From NCBI GenBank assembly GCA_027943335.1, contig BSBK01002051.1:38501-102500 (forward strand): a DNA stretch of 64,000 bases. Reading direction: 5' to 3'. Position numbers and translations under genes: made by a program. Each line of letters opens with the position of its first letter. The first letter of the stretch is position 1. This document shows, one piece after another, positions 36,101-44,566 of the stretch. The notes beneath the pieces are model-generated. The model worked only from the letters and a program-made list of their open reading frames with translations, was not told where the DNA came from and did no database searches. This DNA is from Chamaecyparis obtusa. Taxonomy: Eukaryota; Streptophyta; Pinopsida; Cupressales; Cupressaceae.

Positions 36101-37681
36101 AGGCATTTGAAATGGGTTGAGTTTTTGCAGATTTATACATTTGTTTTGAAACACAAGAGTGGAAAGTCTAATAGGGTTGCAGATGCTCTTAGCAGAAGGC
36201 AACTATTGCTGACAAAAATGCAGATTGAAGTGGTTGGGTTCAAGGAACTTAAGAATTTGTATCCAGAAGACCCTGATTTTGGTGAAGCTTGGAAAGCTTG
36301 TACAGAACCTATTACTCTAGACAGGACAAAATGGTTGGATTTCATCATCCAGGATGATATGCTATTTAGAAGGAGTCAGTTGTGCATTCCACGAAGTTCT
36401 ATGAGGGAGAATCTCATCAAGGAGAAGCATAGCGGAGGATTGGCTGGACATTTTGGTCGTGATAAAACTCTTGGTTTCGTTAGTGAGAATTATTATTGGC
36501 CACAGTTGCAGCAAGATGTGAAGAAGTTTGTACAGAGTTGCAGAGTATGTCAAATGGCGAAAGGAGTGAAGCAGAATACAGGGTTTTACAAACCATTGCC
36601 TATACCAGAGAAGCCTTGGGAGGATATCAGTATGGACTTTGTTCTTGGTTTACCGAGGACACAGCGGGGACATGATTCAATTTTTGTAGTAGTTGACAGA
36701 TTTTTGAAGATGGCACATTTCATTCCCTGTAAGAAGACTAATGATGCTGTTCATGTAGCAGAATTGTTTTTCAGAGAAGTAGTGAGACTTCATGGTTTGC
36801 CAAAGACCATAGTTTCAGATCGGGACACTAAGTTTGTTGGATATTTCTGGCGAACATTGTGGAAGAAGTTGAAGACAGATTTGAAGTTCAGTTCATCACA
36901 TCACCCACAGACTGATGGACAAACAGAGGTGGTGAATAGGAGTTTGGGAAATCTGCTGAGATGTTTGGTTGGGGATAAGCCAACAGGATGGGATTTGATT
37001 TTACCACAGGCAGAATTTGCATACAATAATTCTGTCAACAGGAGCACTGGTAAATCACCATTCCAGATTATATATGGAAGTAGTCCAAGAAATGCATCTG
37101 AGTTGAGAAAGATAGATAAAGGAGAAATAAGTAGTGCTGAGGCTGAGGATTTTGCAGAACATTTGAAGAACATCCATGGGGAGGTGAGGAAGCATATTAC
37201 CAAGATGAACGCACAGTATAAGGCTAAGACAGATGAGAAAAGGAGGTATAAGGAATTTTAGGTTGGTGATGAAGTCATGGTTCATTTGCGGAAGGAGCGG
37301 TTTCCAGTTGGTACATATAACAAGTTGAAAATGAAGAAGTTTGGACCATGTAAGATATTGAAGAAGCATGATTCAGGAAATGCATATGAGGTAGAATTGC
37401 CTAGTGAGCTGAATATTTCACCAGTGTTTAACATTTCAGATTTGACAGATTATCATGAAGGAGGTGTTGAAGATGAGATCACAACAGCACAGTGGAGTAT
37501 TCCAGCAACTCGTTCAGACACTAAGGAGATCGAAGACATACTGGACAATCCTGTTGGTAGAAGCACAAGGAATAGGACATATGAAGAGTATTTGGTCAAA
37601 TGGAAAGGATGACCTGTAGAAGATTCATCGTGCCTAACAAAGGACGAGGTTAACCATCTTGGTTTTCCTCTGCACACCTGA
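33177..37681 (+). pseudogene. Chromovirus gag-pol, unit 4 (least damaged pol)
   Basis: The start codon has become ATC (33177-33179). Gag carries a TAG near 33239, a one-base deletion in the KGHAKIWW block (about 33553) and three later TGAs. Pol is the best preserved of the four. The stretch 34283-35047 covers protease (DSGSTDNLV) and the RT N-terminus, 35183-35803 covers RT with YLDD at 35420-35431, and 35849-37261 covers RNase H and an integrase core with zinc finger, SMDFVLGLP, SDRDTKF and GQTEVVNRS. The stops in pol are TGA 35045, TGA 35180, TAA 35801, TAG 37259 and TGA 37610 (the last in the chromodomain). Non-functional as it stands. Confidence 0.92.
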
Positions 37682-37719
37682 GTCGTGACAGGGTCACTTC
37701 TCAAATTACCCTGGGTGTC

Positions 37720-38568
37720 TGATGCAGGAGCATCCTGGGTGTAAGAGCAATCTTGCATCACCCAAAAATATTTTTGTTTTTATATTCAGTAAGGGCTATT
37801 TTAGTGCAGAGCTGCTATTTATGGAAAGTTACTATTTTTGGTAATTTTTGCATGTGCTCAGAATGATCTGATTTCTTTCTTGGAGGTTCATTTTGGTCAT
37901 GTAAGTCTGCCAGTAAAGTTTCATTGCCAGATCAAGTGTATATTGGAAGATATTGAAGATTTTCGGTATTGGCAGCAGGGTACAGAAACTTTGAACTCAG
38001 TTTTGAAGGCTTTAGAGGCCCCGGATGAGGTCGAAAATTTGGGTGATGGGCGCTTGTGCCGTTCAAGCATGTAGAGCGCTTCGTGGCGTTTCCGAAATGG
38101 GGTTATAATAGCCGATCGGGTCAACTGGTGATGACTTATGGTCTTCGGAAGTTGGGCCACCTGAAATGGCAAAAAATAATTTTCTTCAAAATTTCTGTTC
38201 GGGTTTCAAAGGTTATCTTGAGCCGACTATGATGTAATAAAATGTAAAATAAAAGAATTCTAAGTTTGGTCGGCCTTATTGGCTAAAATTCTGGAACCTT
38301 CCTAGGCGGTGGATAATTGCCTATATAAGGAAGGCTGTATTATTGTCTTAGGCAGTTCAGAATAGTCCTGGGTAATAGTTCGAGGCTTTGTCCTACAGAA
38401 TATTGTAAGGGAATGCCCATGTGGCTTTGCATATTGTAATTCTGAAAGTTTGTAATTCCACATTTGTGGAGATAATAAGAAGCCAATTTTTCTGTTCTTG
38501 CATATTATTGTTGTTGTTTCTCTTTTTCTGTTATGTGTTTGTGGTATTAAGGGGAGCACCCTTCATCA
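37720..38568 (+). repeat. Chromovirus LTR5 (outermost 3' LTR)
   Basis: 849 bp, TGATGCAGG..CTTCATCA. Heat-shock element at 38289-38301 and a downstream TATA box. No clear purine-rich tract precedes it: the bases before every internal copy of this LTR read AAATTACCCTGGGTGTC or a variant. It is followed directly by the right CTACC duplication. Confidence 0.95.
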
Positions 38569-38573
38569 CTACC
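38569..38573. other. Target-site duplication, right copy (CTACC)
   Basis: Matches 18025-18029. It lies directly between LTR5 and copia A coding sequence. Confidence 0.92.
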
Positions 38574-39822
38574 TCAGGGCTTGCTGAAGCCCATATAAGT
38601 TGTGTTTCAACCTGCAACATAAGTGTTTGTTGCCCTTTTTAATGAAGCCTTATGACTGCTCCATGTATAGTTCTTCCTCAATGTTGCCATGAAGAAATAC
38701 TCTTTTAACATCGAGATGCTCAAGCTCGAGATCCCAGGCAGCTTCCATACACAAAACCAAACGTATTGTTTGTATTTTTACAATTGGAGAAAAAATTTCA
38801 TTAAAATCAATGCCCTTTCGTTGAGCAAAGCCTTTGACTACCAATTTGGCCCGATATCTTTGTCACCCTCCAACTTCTTCCTTTAACCAGTAGATCCATT
38901 TATTTTTCAAAATTTTATGATTTTGTTGAGGAGAAACCAAGTCCCAAGTATTATTTCCTTATAAAGACTCCAGTTCATCTTTCATGGCATCAAACCAATG
39001 TACAAAATTTATATCCTTATAGGCTTGATTAAAATTTTGAGGCTCCGCCTGATCTGAACACAAAGAGAATAAGAGTTCATAATCATCAAACTTTCAAGGA
39101 TTTTTTTGTTATCTTGTAGACCTACATAGCTGTATACCCGATCCAATATCAGGGTCATTTACTTCACCAGTCTGTTGTCCATTTCGTATATTGATGGCAT
39201 GCCCATCTTGCATTTGACCAGTCCCTTGCATATTTCATGTGTGGATGGCATATCCGTCTGGGTGTTCACCAATCCCCTGCATGTTGACAGGACCAAAGTT
39301 GGTATCATTCCCAGTAAGTTGCGAGCAAGGCAGATTGGTTACCGTGTGGGGAGCCAGCCATGAAGGATGCTGGCTGGGAGCAGTGAATGGTGGGGAGGCT
39401 ATGCTATGCAAAGGGAGCGTGATGGGAGACGCAGGGGAGAATGGGGGCTCCACGCATGGGGAAGAAGAGTCTATGCATGGTAGAGCATTGTTTGCATGCG
39501 TAAGGGGAGTATTTGATGTGGAGGAGAGAGGAACATGAGGTGGAGGAATGGAAAATAAAGCCTCCTACTCTATCACTCCACTAGCAGAGGAATTTACAAT
39601 TTCTAAATGCTGGGGAAAAATGTTGGAGGAGATAATGGGATTTGTAGTGGTGAGTCGGGGTTGCATAGGCAATGGACACTCTAGAGATTGAGTGGAGTGG
39701 CCAACATTGCTTGAGGAAACAACTCTAGACAGGTGAAAAGTTACTTGTGAAATTCTCTGCATATAATTGCCATTGTCAAAGAAATCATATTTAATAAAAT
39801 CATAAAAAATGGAGTTTTGATT
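38574..39822 (-). pseudogene. Copia A reverse transcriptase N-terminal part and hinge
   Basis: The minus-strand frame reads HWFDAMKDELESL, NNTWDLV, a degenerate WIYWLKEE, then KLVVKGFAQRKGIDFNE, IFSPIVKIQTIRLVL, LDVKRVFLHGNIEEELYMEQ and NLYGLQQALR up to the array. These are the Ty1-copia RT fingers and palm. Upstream (39010-39822) is the poorly conserved spacer between integrase and RT. Stops occur at about 38883, 38953 and within the EQ-S-stop-GF segment. The frame resumes beyond the array at 18029. Confidence 0.88.
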
Positions 39823-41100
39823 TTACAAACCTGAGAAAGACTTCTCATTAAAAACAACATCCTGACTGTGAATCACTTTCTTAGTGATTGAATCCCAAAG
39901 ACAGAAGCCAAATTTATCCTCTCCATACCCCAAAAATATGCACCTATTCGATTTAAAATCTAATTTTTTTCTCTGGTCTTTCAGAATGTGAAAATAAGCA
40001 TCACACCCAAACACATGCAAATGACTGAATGAAATTATTTTATCAGACCACCTCTCCTCTGGAATGTCAAAATCAAGTTGAGATGTAGGGGCCCAGTTAA
40101 TTAGATAAACCATTGTATTACAGGCCTCTACCCAGAATTCTTTCCCCAAACTAGCATTAGAGAGCATGCATCGAGCTCTTTCCAAAATAGTCTGATTCAT
40201 CCTTTCAACCGCACCATTTTCTTGTGGTGTATAAGGGACTGTTTTAATATGACGAATGCCATGATCTGCACAAAAATCATCAAATTTCGAAGAGAAAAAC
40301 TAGTCACCATTATCCATTAGTAGACATTTTATTTTCTTGCCTATCTGATTTTCAACCTTCGCTTTGAAATTTTTAAATTTTATAAATACCTATGATTTCT
40401 TATTCAGCATATAAATCCAGACTTTATGAGTGCAATCATCAAGAAAAGCAACGTAATAGTTTGCACCATCGATAGAAGTTACCTCCATAGGACCGAAAAC
40501 ATCGGAATGAATGAGCTCTAACGAAGAAGATTACTTCTCATGACCTATCCGCACAAAACTGGTTTGATTTTATTTTCCATAAAGACAATGTTCACATATC
40601 TTCAAATCAATTGATTTAAGACCCGAAAGTTGATCTTGTTGAAGCATAACTTCAAGACCCCTTTTGCTCATATGACCGAGCCTCTTGTGCCAAAGTTCAT
40701 CATTGCTATCCATTGTGGTCATGGCTGCTCCCACTTAATGATTGCACTCTAAAATATATAAACTCCCTAATTTCTTTCATTTTTCCAAAACTAGCACACC
40801 TTTCGTGACTTTCCAAGTATCCAAGGAAAAATTAACATTGCATCCTTGAGCATAAAGCTGGCTAACAGAAATCAGATTTATTTTAAGAGTAGGGACATGT
40901 CTAACATCCTTTAAAATCCACTGTTTACCATTTTTCAGTGATAACAAAACATTACCCTTTCCTACAATATCACATTATTTGTTATCTCCAAGAAAAACTT
41001 TACCAAACATACCCTCTTGTTAATTTGTGAAGGCACTCCGACATGGAGTAGCATCGAAAGAGGCACCAAAATCGAGAACCCACAAACTTGCATTTGTGTC
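39823..41100 (-). pseudogene. Copia A protease and integrase
   Basis: The protease site reads LDFGASFDATP, where copia proteases normally have LDSGAS; the Ser-to-Phe change is likely inactivating. It continues through LISVSQLYAQG, the pre-integrase zinc region (LWHKRLGHMSKRGL, CEHCLYGK) and the integrase core: HSDVFGPMEV, LLMDNGD and YTPQENGAVERMNQTILE. The segment up to SQDVVFNEKSFSGL is open from 40200 to 39823. At least seven stops lie between 40200 and 41020. Confidence 0.88.
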
Positions 41101-41990
41101 ACTAGTTGCAAGAACCAATACAATGTCATCCTTAACAACTGCAATATTCACTCCATCATTCATCACTTTGTCTTGAGCCTTTTTGTATTTCCAATATTTC
41201 TTCTTTGTATGTCCTGGTTTACCACAAAACCAACATGTGTCATTTCTACCTCTAGATTGAGACCGATGTGTGGATTGAGATCTTCCATGGTTGTTGTGCC
41301 TGCCTCTTTCTTGGCCCCTACCCCGATTTCTTGTGTTGACCGTTGTTAATGCATCTCTCGAGGAAGACTCATGATTCTTCCTTCGCATGTCTTTGCTGAG
41401 AAGTGTAGCAGCAACCTCATCAAATTTTAGTTTGGTTTTGGTAGCCACCAAAGTGCTAACTACCATTACCACCCCTTCCCAGCTATTTGGTAATGAGCAT
41501 AGCAACAAAATACCTTTCATTTCATCATCTAATGTTATTCCTACTGAGATCAACTAAGAAAGTAAGGTATTGACCTCATTTAAATGATTTGACATAACTC
41601 CTCCTTCTTTCATTTTCAGATTGTATAGCTTTTTCATTATGAATACCTTGTTTGATGCTGAAGCTATCTCATATAATGAAGATAACATATCCCACAACTC
41701 TTTCATTGTCGGTTCTGTCAAAACATTGAAGAGCACATTGCTTGAAAGTGATAAGAAAATCATTGCTTTTGCTTTCTGATCGATTTTCATCTAGTCTTCA
41801 TCTGATAAAGATCCTTTACCCTTGGTTTTTCCAAGTAATGCAAGTTGTAAATCCTGCTTGATAAGCAAAGACTCTATCTGCACTTTCCATAGTCCAAAAT
41901 TTTGCCCTGCAAATTTTTTCATCTTCCATTTATCTGCCTCATCCATGATTTCATGAAATCTTTACCGATTTCCTAGAAAAAATCAAAACG
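41101..41990 (-). pseudogene. Copia A gag with zinc knuckle
   Basis: A UBN2-type copia gag: AKAMIFLSLSSNVLFNVL, MKELWDMLSSLYE and KLYNLKMKEGGVMSNHLNE, then after one stop DDEMKGILLLCSLPNSWE. A basic linker rich in RGRGQERGRHNNHGR is followed by the zinc knuckle CWFCGKPGHTKKKYWK, in which the fourth ligand Cys has become Tyr. The N-terminal 60 codons or so are degenerate. It lies directly downstream (minus direction) of the primer-binding site. Confidence 0.88.
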
Positions 41991-42000
41991 AGCTTTCCCA

Positions 42001-42012
42001 GCTCTGATACTA
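42001..42012 (-). other. Copia A primer-binding site
   Basis: The plus strand GCTCTGATACTA reads TAGTATCAGAGC on the minus strand, one change from the initiator tRNA-Met consensus TGGTATCAGAGC. It sits between the gag remnant and the LTR. Confidence 0.8.
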
Positions 42013-42014
42013 AT

Positions 42015-42470
42015 TGTTGAGATAAAAATTTTGAATTAAAAATGAAAGAAATCAAGAAACAGAGGAAGCTGAAAAAGGACACAAACACACACATAATAAA
42101 ACCAGAGATTTACAGTGGTTCATCCAAAAGGACTACGTCCACTCTTCAAGCCAAGGATATCAATCTTATTATTCAAAACATACTGTTTATAATGTAGCAG
42201 CTCAATGCATGTAGCATCATAGCAGGGAATATGAAACGGCCAAAGGAAACGGAAGGTTGCAGGCCAGTAAAGACAATTGGTCTTCATAGGCCTCTAACAA
42301 CCAGGCAGAGTCAGAGCCATTACAATTGAGCTAATCATTTGAATTGTTTCATTTTCCCAAATGGAGGCCAAGCTATCAAAATCTAATGTTACAAAGCATT
42401 GTAAACTCTACGATGCTATATATTATAGAAGAAAATCATATTATACATGGACAAAATAAAATTCTAAACA
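42015..42470 (-). repeat. Probable copia A 5' LTR
   Basis: It begins (plus strand) TGTTGAGA just beyond the primer-binding site, as expected for the end of a minus-strand LTR (..TCTCAACA). A candidate outer end is CTAAACA at 42470. The other LTR has been lost, so the outer boundary is a guess and no target duplication can be assigned. Confidence 0.45.
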
Positions 42471-43265
42471 CATATTATCTTTTTAATGAAAGTGTAACAA
42501 GTAAAAGTTAGTCTTACCCGGATGATCGATTATCTTTACATATTAGTTGGGGATCTCCTACAGCTGAGAGCATAGGAAAATGGTTTCAAAAATGATATTG
42601 ACAAAATCCTTAGAATTTATTGTTCCTCATGATTTGGAAAACGTAGGGAGCATCTACTTTTCTGTAAATTGCTTCTCTTTGACCTAAGAAATGGTAAAAA
42701 TAACAGAAAGAAGATTAAAAATAACATTCCCTCTTTTCTAAATTATTGTCTTTGACCGCGTTAATGGTGATAATTATAGACATTGGCCTTTTTCATCACG
42801 TCCTCTTCCAACGAAAGCATTAATTAAAGGAATGGTGATCGATGTAGAACAAGATACTTTTAAGAGTAATCTGAATTAAATGCGAAAAGTGATCGTAGGA
42901 TCACCACAGGTTTGTTGAACCATGTCCATTCAACTTGTAGAAATCGAGATGAGATCACGTGAAATTTTATGTTTTGAGTGGGACGTAGGAGCAACCGATG
43001 TCACGAGGAGTGATTATTCCTAACGCTATTGATGACGTCAACAAGAGTCATGATAATGGCTCTTCTAAACATTTACGAAACATTATTTCAAGTGGCTTTT
43101 TAAGAATTTTAACAGAGTCGACAAATATTCGAGGAATGTGTAGATGGTGGAGAAACCATAGAGCAAAAGATCTTTAGCCAGGTAATTTCTTTACTCGACT
43201 GTACCCAAAACTTAACTGCCATATTGAATTCTGATTTTTCACTTTTACACTTAATATCCTTATTA
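42471..43265. other. Spacer, no gene
   Basis: No coding similarity and no strong repeat structure recognised. Confidence 0.5.
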
Positions 43266-43972
43266 GGGCCTGTTTGGGTTCCCTAATTAGACTGGATATT
43301 TCTGAATTAGATTTCTGGATAATGTCAATTCTATGTTTGTGTCCATCAAAAAAATTGGAATTGGAATTTTGAAATTTCAATTTTGCAATGGGCATTTCAT
43401 CTTCCACTCAAATAGGTGGATTTGGAATTTTGAATTCCAATTCCAATTTTTATAAGACCAAATTTAATATTTCGTGGGATCCGTGACTATAAGGATGTAT
43501 ATTATATTGCTCTAAGGATGTATATGTATAAATGTGTGTATATATACATGTGGGTATATATAAACATCTGTGTATATACATATGTGTATATATACACACG
43601 TGTGTGTATGTGTGTATATATACAAATGTGTGTATTTGTGTATATATACCCATGTGTGTATATGTGTATACATGTGTGTATATACACACATGTGTGTATA
43701 TGTGTGTGTATATGTGTATATATGTGTGTATACACACATGTGTGTATATATACACATGTGTGCATGTGTATACATGTGTGTTTATACATACATGTATATA
43801 CATATACACACATGTGTATGTGTATATGCGCATGTGTACATATATATACACACATGTATGTCTATATATATACAGACATATACACACTATATTTAAAGAA
43901 ATTAAAATAAAGAATTAAAATTCCTTATGCATCTTCTTAGTCATCTTTCGGGTGAACCAAATAGGTCAGCCC
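43266..43972. mobile_element. Possible MITE with imperfect terminal inverted repeats
   Basis: The left end GGGCCTGTTTGGGTTCCC is followed by AATTGGAATTTTGAAATTTC-type words. The right end, read on the minus strand, is GGGCTGACCTATTTGGTTCACC. Both resemble the GGGCCTGTTTGG termini of plant Harbinger/hAT-like MITEs, but the two ends match only with gaps. No convincing target duplication is seen: TTA lies on the left and ATA on the right. It contains no coding capacity and surrounds the TG/TA tract. Confidence 0.3.
43516..43890. repeat. TG/CA/TA alternating purine-pyrimidine tract
   Basis: About 370 bp built from TATATACACACATGTGTGTA-like words. It is nearly perfect purine-pyrimidine alternation with many short palindromes. 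Open frames on all strands here (Tyr/Thr/Cys/Val/Ile-rich) are by-products of the repeat. Confidence 0.9.
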
Positions 43973-44075
43973 ATATTCCGGAAATCATTTTCAGAATTTG
44001 TATCTTCCAAAATTGTAACATCTTCCAAAATTGACTGGAATTGGCATTTGGTATTCTAGCACCCACTTCAGTACT

Positions 44076-44080
44076 CCTTG
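44076..44080. other. Copia B target-site duplication, left (CCTTG)
   Basis: CCTTG precedes the 5' LTR and is repeated exactly at 48984-48988 after the 3' LTR, confirming a simple integration event. Confidence 0.95.
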
Positions 44081-44382
44081 TGTTAGAAGATTCTAGTAAT
44101 TTCTACCATAATTTTGTCTTTTATGCTGGAAGTTTCTCGAATAGTAATTATTTAATAGTTTCCAGAAATTTACACCTTCTAGAAGGGTTTCCAGAAATTT
44201 CTCAAGTTGTGAAGGGTTTCCAGAAATTTCTCAAGTTGTAACTAGTAGCTTCCGGAAATTTTTCCAATGCCTATATAAAGGCATCTTGTAAATCATTTTG
44301 TGTGAGCAGCAATACAAAATCTGTTTTATATTGTACCGTAGCACTCTGTGTCTTAATTCTAATTTTGCCTCTGCCCATATCA
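44081..44382 (+). repeat. Copia B 5' LTR
   Basis: 302 bp, TGTTAGAAG..CCCATATCA. It contains a 29-bp tandem duplication (units at 44182 and 44211) carrying GGTTTCCAGAAATTTCTC, a TATA box CTATATAAAG at 44271-44280, and the heat-shock elements annotated separately. Identical by eye to 48682-48983. Confidence 0.97.
44086..44262 (+). promoter_or_regulatory. Heat-shock element cluster in copia B LTR
   Basis: Three perfect three-unit heat-shock elements (alternating GAA and TTC spaced by 2 nt) occur: GAAGTTTCTCGAA at 44129-44141, TTCCAGAAATTTC at 44189-44201 and the same at 44218-44230. Near matches are at 44086-44103 (four units, one mismatch), 44160-44172, 44177-44184 (TTCTAGAA) and 44250-44262. 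All lie within 190 bp upstream of the TATA box at 44271. Heat-shock factors bind this motif in plants, and the Arabidopsis copia element ONSEN is heat-activated through such sites. Heat activation of this element is therefore predicted, not shown. The same sites recur in the 3' LTR. Confidence 0.8.
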
Positions 44383-44385
44383 TAG

Positions 44386-44398
44386 TGGTATCAGAGCC
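44386..44398 (+). other. Copia B primer-binding site
   Basis: TGGTATCAGAGCC begins three bases after the LTR and is complementary to the 3' end of initiator tRNA-Met. Confidence 0.92.
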
Positions 44399-44566
44399 AA
44401 GTTGGTATATTTGCTGGAGAAGGATTAAAAGGGGAGGAATTGCCATTGACTAACAACACAAGATTGCTATTGAAGAAGTTATCTAAGATTGTGGGAAGCA
44501 TATATTTATCTGGTTGTAAGTATTTCTGAAATTTATTTTTTTGTGGAGAATATTATTTTTTGAAGT

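Larger units (their letters stand above)
18030..38568 (+). mobile_element. Tandem chromovirus array: five LTRs, four internal regions
   Basis: The order is LTR1 18030-18877, int1 18878-21237, LTR2 21238-22086, int2 22087-26732, LTR3 26733-27581, int3 27582-32226, LTR4 32227-33075, int4 33076-37719, LTR5 37720-38568. LTRs are 848-849 bp with TGATG..CATCA ends. Full internal regions are 4644-4646 bp. Int1 has a 2.29-kb deletion. Each internal region has a tRNA-Met-type primer-binding site and the order gag, PR, RT, RH, IN, chromodomain, which makes this a Ty3 chromovirus. Adjacent units share the LTR between them, and a single 5-bp target duplication (CTACC) flanks the whole block. This is best explained by one insertion followed by unequal LTR-LTR recombination. 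All four copies carry stop codons. Confidence 0.95.
14345..42470 (-). mobile_element. Old Ty1-copia element (copia A), interrupted twice
   Basis: The parts are all in minus orientation. From 5' to 3' they are: LTR (about 42015-42470), primer-binding site (42001-42012), gag and zinc knuckle, protease, integrase, RT N-terminal part (to 38569), RT C-terminal part (18029-17428) and RNase H (14616-14345). The domain order GAG-PR-IN-RT-RH is diagnostic of Ty1-copia. The chromovirus array at 18030-38568 splits RT, and a 2.8-kb segment at 14617-17427 splits RT from RNase H. Many stops are present. The 3' LTR is not found: the left end meets the LTR of the truncated chromovirus at 14310. The element is dead. 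Confidence 0.85.

Noticed and set aside
18030..38568. Four independent chromovirus insertions into one another
   Set aside because: Only one target duplication exists, at the outer ends. Internal junctions go LTR to primer-binding site with no extra duplication, and units share LTRs.
43450..43918. Tyr/Thr/Val/Cys-rich frames on both strands
   Set aside because: Direct translation of the TG/TA microsatellite; all frames are open because the repeat lacks stops.
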